A stretch of 64,000 nucleotides of DNA from DATKPC01 sp035524275 (GTDB taxonomy: Bacteria; Pseudomonadota; Gammaproteobacteria; Burkholderiales; Burkholderiaceae_F): assembly GCA_035524275.1 (NCBI GenBank), contig DATKPC010000049.1, forward strand, positions 1-64,000, in the 5' to 3' direction. The first letter of the stretch is position 1. Every line of letters begins with the position of its first letter. A model generated the notes under the pieces. It made no database searches. It saw only the letters and a list, made by a program, of their open reading frames with translations, and was not told the origin of the DNA. A program made the position numbers and the translations under genes. Positions 18,450 to 27,078 of this stretch are shown here, piece by piece.

Positions 18450-19361
18450 TCAATTGCACAAAGAAGGCGCGGACAATATCAGTTGCTGCGCAATATCGAC
18501 CGCGCGATGCGCGTCGATCGCCGTGGCATCGGCCCCCACTTCGGCCGCCAACGCGGGGCGATCGTTGAACGGATTTCCGCCAACGATGACGCGCAATTCG
18601 GGATTGCCCGACAGACGACGCAGGCGCGAGATCAACGCTTTCAACGCCGGGGCGCGGCTCTCGCAACTCATCGTGAGGCCGACCAGCGCGACGCGATCGC
18701 GCTGGACGAGCTGCACCAGTTCCTCGCCGGCCGGCGCCGGCAGCAGGCTCGCGTCCCAGCCGGCGCGCAGGAAGAACTGCACGACCATGCTGAGTCCGAA
18801 CGTGTGCTGTTCGCCCGGCGCGGCGGCGAACAAGGCCCGACGCCACGGCTCGCCGACGAAACCGTCGCCGCGGAACCGCGATCCGAAGCGGCGCAGGACC
18901 TGCTGCAGGCGACCCAACGCGATCGTGACGTCGGTGAAGCTGCAGTCGTCCGATTCCCACAGCTCGCCCAGCCGGCGCGCGGCCGGCGCGAAGACCTCGA
19001 GATAGACCGACTCGAGCGCGATCCCGCGCGCGTGCACGCCTTCGGCGAACGCGCAGATGGATTCGACCCCGGAGTCGATCAGGAGCCGGACGCACTGCTC
19101 GAGATCCTCCTCGCTCGCGTGCATCATGCCGCCAAAATCGATCGGTCGGCCGTGCTCGTCACGATGCGCCAGCACGAGCCGCGGAATGATCTGGGCCTCG
19201 ACGGTGCGGACGAGCGCATGCAGTTCCTGCCCCGGCTTCGCGGCCTCGCCCGACGCGAGACTGCTTGGCGCCTGCACTGCCGCCCCCTCCGAGAGACACC
19301 AGCCGTGCTGCTCGCAGGCCTTGCTCCCAGAAGCGGCGCCTCTCCGCACCGGCTGGTCCAT
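18450..19361 (-). CDS. ppaA: PpaA/AerR-type regulator with cobalamin-binding domain
   Basis: PpaA/AerR proteins modulate PpsR/CrtJ, and AerR is known to bind cobalamin as a light-dependent antirepressor. The 303-residue product has an N-terminal variable part, a helical B12-binding-2/MerR-like region (~90-165) and a Rossmann B12-binding domain (~170-295, with SMVVQFFLRAGWDASLLPA, ALVGLTMSC and VIVGGNPFND). I place the start at the ATG at 19361 because a strong ribosome site (GGGGAGGAGGG) lies just upstream; an ATG 51 bp further up has none. The gene is divergent from bchF and forms a unit with ppsR. The symbol follows its position and domain order; aerR is a synonym in other species. Confidence 0.9.
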   Translation of the reverse strand: MDQPVRRGAASGSKACEQHGWCLSEGAAVQAPSSLASGEAAKPGQELHALVRTVEAQIIPRLVLAHRDEHGRPIDFGGMMHASEEDLEQCVRLLIDSGVESICAFAEGVHARGIALESVYLEVFAPAARRLGELWESDDCSFTDVTIALGRLQQVLRRFGSRFRGDGFVGEPWRRALFAAAPGEQHTFGLSMVVQFFLRAGWDASLLPAPAGEELVQLVQRDRVALVGLTMSCESRAPALKALISRLRRLSGNPELRVIVGGNPFNDRPALAAEVGADATAIDAHRAVDIAQQLILSAPSLCN

Positions 19362-19502
19362 CGATCCCTCCTCCCCAGGATCCTGCCCCCGCAGAACCTT
19401 GAGTCGCGTCATGGTTATTCGATCTTTGCGCGGTCCGGTTGGCGCTAATCGACCCGCCGATCATCCGATCGTCTGATCTCTTACCCCCAGCCTGGAAACG
19501 AC

Positions 19503-19531
19503 TATAGACCCAAATGCGAATCGCGTGTCAA
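19503..19531 (-). promoter_or_regulatory. Candidate ppaA promoter
   Basis: Minus strand: TTGACA (19531-19526), 17-bp spacer, TCTATA (19508-19503). An alternative -10 TATAGT lies 2 bp further on. The -35 coincides with half of the PpsR-type box at 19526-19543. The leader to the chosen ATG is about 135 nt. Confidence 0.55.
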
Positions 19532-19543
19532 TAGCGCATGACG
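19526..19543. promoter_or_regulatory. PpsR-type box (one mismatch), ppaA side
   Basis: TGT-N12-ACG: one base off the TGT-N12-ACA consensus. It overlaps the candidate ppaA -35 and abuts the bchF box. Confidence 0.65.
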
Positions 19544-19559
19544 TAAATTTGCGTTGACA
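19542..19559. promoter_or_regulatory. PpsR-type box (one mismatch), bchF side
   Basis: CGT-N12-ACA: one base off the consensus. Its right half is the TTGACA -35 of the bchF promoter. Together with the neighbouring box it forms a back-to-back pair sharing two bases. Confidence 0.65.
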
Positions 19560-19582
19560 CTTCATAGTGTCAGGTCTAGATT
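19554..19582 (+). promoter_or_regulatory. bchF promoter (sigma-70 type)
   Basis: TTGACA (19554-19559), 17-bp spacer, TAGATT (19577-19582). This is a strong-looking vegetative promoter that would be blocked by a repressor on the overlapping box. The predicted start of transcription is near 19589, leaving a ~56-nt leader with a good ribosome site before the GTG start of bchF. Confidence 0.75.
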
Positions 19583-19644
19583 CATCGTCATACCTAAACC
19601 AAGAACGTCCAACCGCGGCAGGCGCCGCGGGGCGGAGGAATTCC

Positions 19645-20160
19645 GTGCACGCAGGGCAACGACCGGCTGGCCGGCTGTTGTACACGCCCGAGCAGCGGCG
19701 TCGCCGCGATGACTCGCGATGGACGCTGGTCCAGGGGATCCTGGCACCGGTCCAGTTCCTCGTGTTCCTCGTCAGCCTGGCGCTCGTCCTGCACTACCTC
19801 GCCACCGGGACCGGCCTTGCGGCGGCGACCGCCTCGATCGTCTGCAAGACCATGGTCCTCTACACGATCATGATCACCGGCTGCTTGTGGGAGCGCGACG
19901 TCTTCGGGCAGTACCTGTTCGCCGAGGCGTTCTTCTGGGAGGACGCGGTGAGCATGCTCGTGCTGGCGCTGCACTCCGCGTATCTCGCGGCGCTGCTGAA
20001 CGACGCGCTGGGCGCGCGCGGCCAGATGCTGCTCGCGCTCGCCGCCTATGCGGCGTACGCGATCAATGCCGCGCAGTTTCTGCTCAAGCTGCGCCGTGCC
20101 CGCCTCGAGCCACCGTCCGCCGCGGCCGTCGCCCCCCTGGGCGCGCCGCTCGCCGAATGA
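19645..20160 (+). CDS. bchF: 3-vinyl bacteriochlorophyllide hydratase
   Basis: BchF hydrates the C3 vinyl group of (bacterio)chlorophyllide to hydroxyethyl in bacteriochlorophyll a synthesis. The 171-residue product is a membrane protein with four hydrophobic segments and the family segments LYTPEQRRRRD, WERDVFGQYLFA and FFWEDAVSMLVLALH. The open frame extends upstream into the promoter, so I place the start at GTG 19645, which is preceded by GGAGGA at the ideal distance and gives the family's usual length. It is the first gene of the long plus-strand bch-puh superoperon. Its stop overlaps the bchN start. Confidence 0.95.
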   Translation: MHAGQRPAGRLLYTPEQRRRRDDSRWTLVQGILAPVQFLVFLVSLALVLHYLATGTGLAAATASIVCKTMVLYTIMITGCLWERDVFGQYLFAEAFFWEDAVSMLVLALHSAYLAALLNDALGARGQMLLALAAYAAYAINAAQFLLKLRRARLEPPSAAAVAPLGAPLAE

Positions 20161-21449
20161 ACGACGCCGGCACGGCGGTCGCCGTCCAGCTCGACGCCCG
20201 CGTCGCGCGCGCCGCCGGGCTGCCCGTCCTGCGCGAGCGCGGCCAGCACGAGGTTTTTTGCGGCCTGACGAGCATCGTCTGGCTTCATCGCAAGCTGCAG
20301 GACGCCTTCTTCCTCGTCGTCGGCTCGCGGACGTGCGCGCACCTGCTGCAGTCGGCGGCCGGCGTGATGATCTTCGCCGAGCCGCGATTCGGCACCGCGG
20401 TGCTGGGCGAACGCGACCTCGCGGGGCTCGCCGACGCGCACGAGGAACTCGACCGGATCTGTACCCGCGTGCTTCAGCGCAGGCCGGAAATCACGACGCT
20501 GTTTCTCGTCGGGTCGTGCCCGTCGGAGGTCATCAAGCTCGATCTCGCGAAGGCCGCGGAGCGGCTCAACGCCCGCCTGGGCCCGGGCGTACGCGTCTTC
20601 AACTTCAGCGGCTCCGGGATCGAGACGACGTTCACGCAGGGAGAGGATGCCGCACTCGTCGCGCTCGCCGGCGCGCTGCCCGCCAGCGACGAGCGACAAC
20701 TGCTCGTCGTCGGATGCCTGGCGGACATCGTCGAGGACCAGTTCGGCCGCTGCTTCGAGCAACTCGGCGTCGGGCCGGTCCGCTACCTTCCGGGGCGTCG
20801 CGCCGCGGACCTTCCGCCGGTCGGCGCCGGGACTTCGGTGCTGGCGGCGCAACCTTATGTCGGCGGCACGGTTCGCGCGCTGGTATCCCGCGGCGCGCGA
20901 CTGCTGCGGGCACCGTTTCCCCTCGGCGCCGAGGGCACGACGGCGTGGTTCGAAGCGGCCGCAGCGGATTTTGGTGTCGCGCCGCGGCAACAACGCGACG
21001 TCCTGGAGCCGCTCGCGCAGCGCGCCCGAACAAGCCTCCGAGGCGCCCGCGAATGGCTCGCCGGCAAACGCCTGTTCATGCTGCCGGATTCGCAGCTCGA
21101 GATCCCGATCGCCCGTTTCCTGCACCGCGAACTGGCGATGCAGCCGATCGAGATCGGCACTCCCTACCTCGACCGCCAGATGATGGCCGCGGAACTCGAT
21201 GCGCTGCCGCCCGGCGTGACGCTGTCCGAGGGCCAGGACGTCGAGCGGCAGCTCGATCGCCTGCGCGCCGCCAGCCCCGACCTGACGATCTGCGGCCTCG
21301 GCCTCGCCAACCCGCTGGAGGCCGACGGGCTGGCGACGAAATGGTCGATCGAGCTCGTGTTCACGCCGATCCAGGGTTACGAGCAGGCGGCCGACCTGGC
21401 CGAGATCTGCACCCGGCCGCTGCGCCGCCGGGCGCAGCTGTCGATCTGA
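20157..21449 (+). CDS. bchN: Light-independent protochlorophyllide reductase subunit N
   Basis: BchN and BchB form the NifDK-like catalytic component of the dark-operative protochlorophyllide reductase, which reduces the D-ring C17-C18 double bond. The 430-residue product keeps the three cysteines that ligate the bridging [4Fe-4S] cluster, at about C35 (HEVFCGLTS), C60 (GSRTCAHLL) and C121 (VGSCPSEV). The fourth ligand is an aspartate in BchB. The ATG at 20157 overlaps the bchF stop (ATGA). Confidence 0.97.
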   Translation: MNDAGTAVAVQLDARVARAAGLPVLRERGQHEVFCGLTSIVWLHRKLQDAFFLVVGSRTCAHLLQSAAGVMIFAEPRFGTAVLGERDLAGLADAHEELDRICTRVLQRRPEITTLFLVGSCPSEVIKLDLAKAAERLNARLGPGVRVFNFSGSGIETTFTQGEDAALVALAGALPASDERQLLVVGCLADIVEDQFGRCFEQLGVGPVRYLPGRRAADLPPVGAGTSVLAAQPYVGGTVRALVSRGARLLRAPFPLGAEGTTAWFEAAAADFGVAPRQQRDVLEPLAQRARTSLRGAREWLAGKRLFMLPDSQLEIPIARFLHRELAMQPIEIGTPYLDRQMMAAELDALPPGVTLSEGQDVERQLDRLRAASPDLTICGLGLANPLEADGLATKWSIELVFTPIQGYEQAADLAEICTRPLRRRAQLSI

Positions 21450-21483
21450 TCCCCGCGACGCGCCGCAGGCCCCACCCACGCCG

Positions 21484-23103
21484 ATGCAACTCACTCTCTG
21501 GACCTATGAAGGCCCGCCTCACATCGGCGCCATACGCGTCGCCGCATCGTTCGAGGACGTCCACTGCGTGCTGCATGCGCCGCAGGGCGACACCTACGCG
21601 GACCTGCTGTTCACGATGATCGAGCGGATGGACCGCCGCCCGCCGGTGACCTACACGACGTTCCAGGCGCGCGACCTGGGCGGCGAAACCGCCTCGCTCG
21701 CGAAGCGCGCGGTCGCCGATGCCTACGAGCGATTTCGGCCGCAGTTGCTGCTGGTCGGCGAGTCGTGCACGGCGGAGCTGCTGCAGGACCAGGCCGGCAA
21801 TCTCGGCCGCTCGCTCGGTCTGCCCGTCCCCGTCGTGCCGCTGGAACTGTCGGCCTATTCCAAGAAGGAAAACTGGGGCGCCGGCGAAACGCTGTACCGG
21901 ATCGTGCGCAGCGTCCTGCAGGAGCGCAGCCAGCAGGTCGCCGGCGGCACGGCGAAGCCCGAGCGGCCACCGCGCCGTCCGCTCGCCAACATCATCGGCC
22001 CGACCGTGCTCGGATTCCGCTGCCGCGACGACGTCGTCGAGGTCGACCGGATCCTGGAGCAGCTCGGCATCGACGTCAACGCGATCATCCCGCTGGGCGC
22101 GTCGGTCGACGACATCGGGCGCCTGCCGGATGCCAGCTTCAATGTCTGCCTCTATCCGGAAGTATCGCGGCCGACGACGCTGTGGATGCAGCGCGCGTTC
22201 GGAATGCCCTTCACGCGGACCGTGCCGATCGGCCTCGGCGCGACGCGGGCGTTCATCGCGGAGGTCGCGCAACTGGCGGGCGTCGATGCGCGCCATGTGC
22301 TGGCACGCGAACAACCGGGCGTCGCACGCCTGTCGGCGTCGCAGGCGCGTACGCCCTGGTATGCGCGCTCGGTCGATTCGACGTACCTGACCGGCAAGCG
22401 GGCGTTCATCTTCGGCGACGCCACCCACGCGATCGCGGCCGCGCGCATCGCGACCGAAGAGATCGGCTTCAAGGTCGTCGGCCTGGGCACCTACTCGCGG
22501 GAATTCGCGCGCGAGGTGCGCGAGGCGGCCGGCGCCCACGGCATCGACGCCCTCATCACCGACGACTACCTCGAGGTCGAGCAGGCGATCGCGGCGGCGA
22601 CACCGGAGCTCGTGCTCGGCACGCAGATGGAGCGGCACGTCGCGAAGCGGCTCGGCATCCCCTGCGCCGTGATCTCCGCGCCGATGCACGTGCAGGACGT
22701 GCCGGCCCGCTACAGCCCGGTGATGGGGTTCGAGGGCGCGAACGTGCTGTTCGACTCCTGGGTGCATCCGCTGATGATGGGCCTGGAGGAGCACCTGCTG
22801 CAGATGTTTCGCGGCGACTTCGAATTCCACGACGAGGCGCGTGCCTCGCACCTGCCGGCGTCCGCAGGGCCGAATGCCGACGTGCCGCTCGCGGACATGC
22901 AGGCCGCCGCACCGGCTCCGGCGGCGACCGCCGTCGCGACCGCGCCGACCTGGTCCGCGGACGGCGAGCGCGAACTGCAGAAGATCCCGTTCTTCGTCCG
23001 GCCGAAGGCGCGGCGCAACACCGAACGCTTCGCCGCGGAACGCGGCGTGACGTTGATCACGGTCGAGACCCTCTACGAGGCGAAGGCGCATTTCGCGCGC
23101 TGA
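21484..23103 (+). CDS. bchB: Light-independent protochlorophyllide reductase subunit B
   Basis: This is the second subunit of the NB component; it contributes the unusual aspartate ligand of the [4Fe-4S] cluster. In the 539-residue product that residue is D36 (HAPQGDTYAD), and C95 is in GESCTAELLQ. The C-terminal ~50 residues form the small protochlorophyllide-reductase C-terminal domain (IPFFVRPKARRNTERFA), joined by an Ala/Pro-rich linker (~450-485). The gene follows bchN by 34 bp. Unlike the widespread bchF-N-B-H-L-M order, bchH is not the next gene here; bchL follows directly. Confidence 0.97.
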   Translation: MQLTLWTYEGPPHIGAIRVAASFEDVHCVLHAPQGDTYADLLFTMIERMDRRPPVTYTTFQARDLGGETASLAKRAVADAYERFRPQLLLVGESCTAELLQDQAGNLGRSLGLPVPVVPLELSAYSKKENWGAGETLYRIVRSVLQERSQQVAGGTAKPERPPRRPLANIIGPTVLGFRCRDDVVEVDRILEQLGIDVNAIIPLGASVDDIGRLPDASFNVCLYPEVSRPTTLWMQRAFGMPFTRTVPIGLGATRAFIAEVAQLAGVDARHVLAREQPGVARLSASQARTPWYARSVDSTYLTGKRAFIFGDATHAIAAARIATEEIGFKVVGLGTYSREFAREVREAAGAHGIDALITDDYLEVEQAIAAATPELVLGTQMERHVAKRLGIPCAVISAPMHVQDVPARYSPVMGFEGANVLFDSWVHPLMMGLEEHLLQMFRGDFEFHDEARASHLPASAGPNADVPLADMQAAAPAPAATAVATAPTWSADGERELQKIPFFVRPKARRNTERFAAERGVTLITVETLYEAKAHFAR

Positions 23104-23154
23104 CGACCGGCCCGAACGATACGTCCAGGAACGCGACACGATGAGGATCCGCCG

Positions 23155-24072
23155 ATGAACGAAACCAGCACGGTCCCGCTTCGGGAACTTCAGCGCAGCC
23201 TGCCGAAGCGCCCCGACGGCGAAGGCAGCCTGCAGGTGCAGTTGGATCCCTCGCTCACGATCGGGCAGGCGAAGGTATTCGCCGTCTACGGCAAGGGCGG
23301 CATCGGCAAGAGCACGACCTCCTCGAACCTGTCGGCTGCGTTCTCGAAGCTCGGCAAGCGCGTGCTGCAGATCGGCTGCGACCCGAAGCACGATTCGACG
23401 TTCACGTTGACGAAGTGCCTCGTGCCGACGGTGATCGACGTGCTCGAATCGGTCGACTTCCACACCGAGGAGCTGCGCCCGGAGGACTTCGTCTACGAGG
23501 GCTACGGCGGCGTCAAGTGCGTCGAGGCCGGCGGGCCGCCGGCCGGCACCGGGTGCGGCGGCTATGTCGTCGGCCAGACGGTGAAGCTGCTCAAGGAACA
23601 CCACCTGCTGGACGACACCGATGTCGTGATCTTCGACGTGCTCGGCGACGTCGTCTGCGGCGGCTTCGCCGCGCCGCTGCAGCACGCCGATCGCGCGCTG
23701 ATCGTGACGGCCAACGACTTCGACTCGATCTTCGCGATGAACCGGATCGTCGGCGCGATTCTCGCGAAATCCAAGAACTACAAGGTCCGGATCGGCGGCG
23801 TCATTGCCAATCGCAGCGACGACGTCGACCAGATCGATCGCTACAACGGCAGCGTCGGGCTGAAGACGATGGCCCGCTTCCCGGTGCTCGACGCGATCCG
23901 CAAGAGCCGACTGAAGAAGTCCACGATGTTCGAGATGGAGGACAGCCCCGAAGTGCGCGCGGTGCAGGAGGAGTACCTGCGCCTCGCCGACGGGCTCTGG
24001 CGCGGCACCGACCCCGTCTCGGTCGGGCCCCTGAAAGACCGCGAGATCTTCGACCTGCTCGGATTCGACTGA
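23155..24072 (+). CDS. bchL: Light-independent protochlorophyllide reductase iron-sulfur ATP-binding protein
   Basis: BchL is the NifH-like homodimeric ATPase that passes electrons to BchNB. The 305-residue product has the P-loop YGKGGIGKST (~45-54), IGCDPKHDST, and the two cysteines bridging the [4Fe-4S] cluster at C134 (GTGCGGYVVG) and C168 (GDVVCGGFAAP). It starts 51 bp after bchB, exactly where bchH would lie in most purple bacteria. Its stop overlaps the bchM start by one base (TGATG). Confidence 0.97.
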   Translation: MNETSTVPLRELQRSLPKRPDGEGSLQVQLDPSLTIGQAKVFAVYGKGGIGKSTTSSNLSAAFSKLGKRVLQIGCDPKHDSTFTLTKCLVPTVIDVLESVDFHTEELRPEDFVYEGYGGVKCVEAGGPPAGTGCGGYVVGQTVKLLKEHHLLDDTDVVIFDVLGDVVCGGFAAPLQHADRALIVTANDFDSIFAMNRIVGAILAKSKNYKVRIGGVIANRSDDVDQIDRYNGSVGLKTMARFPVLDAIRKSRLKKSTMFEMEDSPEVRAVQEEYLRLADGLWRGTDPVSVGPLKDREIFDLLGFD

Positions 24073-24785
24073 TGTCCGCGATCGCAAACCCCTCCTACCG
24101 CCAGCGCCGCGCGCAGGTCGAGTCGTACTTCGACCGCACCGCGGCGGATGCCTGGGCGCGCCTCACGAGCGAAGCGCCGGTGAGCGGCATACGCGCCACC
24201 GTGCGCGCCGGGCGCAACGAGATGCGCGCCTGCCTGCTCGACTGGCTACCGGCCGACCTCGCAGGACGCCGGATCCTGGACGCCGGTTGCGGCACCGGGC
24301 TCCTCGCGTTCGAGGCGGCGCGCCGCGGCGCCGAGGTGCTCGCCGTCGACCTGTCGCCGACGCTCGTCGAACTGGCGCGCCAGCGGCTGCCGCAGGACAT
24401 CGACCCGGCGCGGATCCGCTTCGAGGTCGGCGACATGCACGACCCGGCCTGGGGTTCGTTCGACCACGTCGTCGCGATGGACTCGCTGATCCACTACCGA
24501 GCCAGCGACGCGACCCGGGTCCTGGAGGCGCTCGCGCCGCGCACGCGCGAGTCGATCGTCTTCACGTTCGCGCCGCGTACGCGGCTGCTCGCGACGATGC
24601 ACGCGGTCGGCAAGCTCTTCCCGCGCGCCGACCGGTCGCCGGCGATCGAGCCGGTCGCGCCGCACGACCTCGTCGCGCGCCTGCGGCGCGCGCCCGGCCT
24701 GGTGAGCTGGACCACGGCCCGCACGCAGCGCGTCGCGCGCGGCTTCTACATCTCGCAGGCGCTGGAGCTGCGGCATGGCCATTGA
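24072..24785 (+). CDS. bchM: Mg-protoporphyrin IX methyltransferase
   Basis: BchM methylates the C13 propionate of Mg-protoporphyrin IX using S-adenosylmethionine, making the substrate for the AcsF cyclase. The 237-residue product is a class I methyltransferase with motif I RILDAGCGTGLLAFEAARRG (~63-82), an acidic loop AVDLSPTLVELA and the post-motif FDHVVAMDSLIHY. It is translationally coupled at both ends: TGATG with bchL and an 11-bp overlap with lhaA. Confidence 0.96.
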   Translation: MSAIANPSYRQRRAQVESYFDRTAADAWARLTSEAPVSGIRATVRAGRNEMRACLLDWLPADLAGRRILDAGCGTGLLAFEAARRGAEVLAVDLSPTLVELARQRLPQDIDPARIRFEVGDMHDPAWGSFDHVVAMDSLIHYRASDATRVLEALAPRTRESIVFTFAPRTRLLATMHAVGKLFPRADRSPAIEPVAPHDLVARLRRAPGLVSWTTARTQRVARGFYISQALELRHGH

Positions 24786-26232
24786 GCGGCCGGCCATGCG
24801 CGCGCTGGTCCGCGTCTGGACGCGGATCGGTCCGCGCTTCCTGCCGTTCGCCGATGCGGCCAGCGCCGAGCTGCCGCTTGCACGCCTGTTGCGCCTGTCG
24901 CTCTTCCAGGTCTCGGTCGGGCTCGCCGCGGCCCTGCTGATCGGCACGCTGAACCGCGTGATGATCGTCGAGCTCGGCGTCGCCGCCTGGCTCGTCGCGC
25001 TGATGGTCGCGCTGCCGCTCGTCGCGGCGCCGTTTCGCGCGCTGATCGGCTTCCGCTCCGACGTCTACCGCTCGGTGCTCGGCTGGCGCCGGGTGCCGTT
25101 CATCTGGCTCGGCACGATGCTGCAGTTCGGCGGCCTCGCGATCATGCCCTTCGCGCTGATCCTGCTCTCGGGCGACGGCCGCGGGCCGGCGTGGGTCGGC
25201 CACGCCGGCGCGGCGCTGGCGTTCCTCCTGGTCGGCGCCGGCATGCAGACGACGCAGACAGCAGGACTCGCGCTGGCCGCCGATATCGCTCCCGCGGGTC
25301 GGCTGCCGCGGGTCGTCGCGTTGCTCTACGTGATGCTGCTCGTCGGGATGATCGGCGCCGGCGCCGTATTTGCCGTCTGCCTGATGGACTTCAGCGCCAA
25401 GCGGCTGATCCAGGTGGTGCAGGCCGCGGCGATCGCGACGATGGGCCTGAACATCGTCGCGCTATGGAAGCAGGAAGCCCGGCGCCCCGCCGCGGAGGGC
25501 GATCTGGCGCCGAGTGGCGGCTTTCGCGCCGCCTGGCGCGAATTCACGCAGCGCGACCGCTCGCGGCGCTTCCTCGTGGCCGTCAGCCTCGGCGCGCTCG
25601 GTTTCAGCATGCAGGACGTGATCCTCGAACCCTATGGCGGCCAGGTCCTGCGCCTGCCGGTCGGCGTCACGACGGGCCTCACGGCCTTGCTGGCGATCGG
25701 CGCCTTTGCCGGGCTCGCGACGTCCGCGCGCGCGCTGGCGCAGCGCGTCGAGCCGTGCCGCCTTGCAGGCTACGGCGCACTCGTCGGGGTCGCCGCGTTC
25801 GCGATCGTGATCTTCGCCGCGCCGCTCGCCTCGACGTGGCTGTTCGCCTGCGGCATCGCGCTGGTGGGCCTCGGCGGCGGCCTGTTCGGAATGGGAACGC
25901 TCGCCGCGGCGATGCAGATCGATTCGCGCGGCTTGAGCGGCATGACGCTGGGTGCGTGGGGCGCGGTCCAGGCCACGGCCGCCGGTGCCGGCATCGCGCT
26001 GGGCGGCGGGCTGCGCGACCTGTTCTCCGGGCTCGCGCACAGCGGCGCGCTCGGCATCGCGCTCGACGGCGCGGCGACCGGCTATGCGCTCGTGTACCTG
26101 CTGGAGATCGGCCTGCTCTTCGCGACGCTGGTCGCGATCGGGCCGCTCGCGCTGACGGCACCGGGCGCAGCGCGTGGCGCGGCCGTTCCGGCGGCGGGAT
26201 TCGGACCGATGCCGGAAGCCGGCGCAGGCTAG
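24775..26232 (+). CDS. lhaA: LH1 assembly protein LhaA (PucC family)
   Basis: LhaA is a major-facilitator-like membrane protein needed for LH1 assembly, thought to deliver or position pigment. The 485-residue product has twelve predicted transmembrane helices and typical PucC-family segments (GTLNRVMIVELGV, FRALIGFRSD, LGWRRVPFIW, GAGMQTTQTAGLALAADIAP). Its position between bchM and puhA is the classical site of lhaA (orf1696). Its start overlaps bchM, and a good ribosome site follows for puhA. Confidence 0.94.
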   Translation: MAIERPAMRALVRVWTRIGPRFLPFADAASAELPLARLLRLSLFQVSVGLAAALLIGTLNRVMIVELGVAAWLVALMVALPLVAAPFRALIGFRSDVYRSVLGWRRVPFIWLGTMLQFGGLAIMPFALILLSGDGRGPAWVGHAGAALAFLLVGAGMQTTQTAGLALAADIAPAGRLPRVVALLYVMLLVGMIGAGAVFAVCLMDFSAKRLIQVVQAAAIATMGLNIVALWKQEARRPAAEGDLAPSGGFRAAWREFTQRDRSRRFLVAVSLGALGFSMQDVILEPYGGQVLRLPVGVTTGLTALLAIGAFAGLATSARALAQRVEPCRLAGYGALVGVAAFAIVIFAAPLASTWLFACGIALVGLGGGLFGMGTLAAAMQIDSRGLSGMTLGAWGAVQATAAGAGIALGGGLRDLFSGLAHSGALGIALDGAATGYALVYLLEIGLLFATLVAIGPLALTAPGAARGAAVPAAGFGPMPEAGAG

Positions 26233-26295
26233 CGCCGGGCGCGGACGGCGAAACAGGAATCGAGACAGGCAGGATTCATCGTTGGAGGAACCCTC

Positions 26296-27078
26296 ATGCA
26301 AGGCGCAAGCAGCTACTTCGACGTGGCCCAGGTCGTGCTCTACGCGTTCTGGATCTTCTTCGCGCTTCTCGTCGTCTACCTGCTGAAGGAGAACAAGCGC
26401 GAAGGCTATCCGCTCGACTCGAGCCGTACGACGCGCTCCGGCGGTCGCGTGAAGGTCATCGGGTGGCCCGGCTTGCCGGCCCCCAAGACCTTCCTGCTGC
26501 CGCACGGCGGCACGGTCACGGTTCCGAACGGCAGTGCGGACCGGCGCCCGGTGGCCGCGGCCCCGATCGCGCCGTATCACGGCGCCCCGCTCGAGCCCAC
26601 CGGCGCGAAACCGCTCCTCGACTGCGTCGGGCCCGGTTCGTACGCCGAGCGCAGCGACACCGTCGACCTGACCTACGAAGGCGAACCGAAGATCGTGCCC
26701 ATGCGCGTGGCGGCTGACTTTTCCGTGGCCCGCGGCTGGACGCCGGATCCGCGCGGCAAGCCCGTATTCGGTGCCGACGACGAACGCGCCGGCATCGTGC
26801 GCGACCTGTGGGTCGACCGTTCCGAATGCATCCTGCGCTACCTCGAGGTCGAGGTCCCGACCGGTGCCGACAGCCGCCGCGTGCTGCTGCCGGCGACGTT
26901 CGCCGTCGTCGACGCGAAGAAAGTGCAGGTCGAATCGATTCTCGCCGCGCAGTTCAGCGACGTTCCGGCGACGAAGTCGCCGGACCAGGTCACGCTGCTC
27001 GAGGAGGACAGGATCACCGCGTACTACGGCGCCGGAACGCTGTACGCCACGCGCGCGCGTCGGGAGCCGTTCCTGTGA
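26296..27078 (+). CDS. puhA: Photosynthetic reaction centre H subunit
   Basis: PuhA caps the L/M heterodimer on the cytoplasmic side and takes part in proton delivery to the secondary quinone. The 260-residue product has a short periplasmic N-terminus, one transmembrane helix (~12-31, VVLYAFWIFFALLVVYLL) followed by KRE-GYPL, and a beta-rich cytoplasmic domain with the PRC-barrel core. A strong ribosome site (GGAGGAA) precedes the ATG. The stop overlaps the puhB start (GTGA). Confidence 0.97.
   Translation: MQGASSYFDVAQVVLYAFWIFFALLVVYLLKENKREGYPLDSSRTTRSGGRVKVIGWPGLPAPKTFLLPHGGTVTVPNGSADRRPVAAAPIAPYHGAPLEPTGAKPLLDCVGPGSYAERSDTVDLTYEGEPKIVPMRVAADFSVARGWTPDPRGKPVFGADDERAGIVRDLWVDRSECILRYLEVEVPTGADSRRVLLPATFAVVDAKKVQVESILAAQFSDVPATKSPDQVTLLEEDRITAYYGAGTLYATRARREPFL

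Noticed and set aside
19362..19412. Upstream ATG start for ppaA at 19412
   Set aside because: No ribosome site; the ATG at 19361 has a strong GGAGGAGGG sequence in front.
19567..19644. Upstream GTG start for bchF at 19567
   Set aside because: It lies inside the promoter (between -35 and -10); the GTG at 19645 has a strong ribosome site and gives the family length.
21361..24087. A 908-codon open frame opposite bchN-bchB-bchL
   Set aside because: Spans three real genes on the other strand and has shadow composition.
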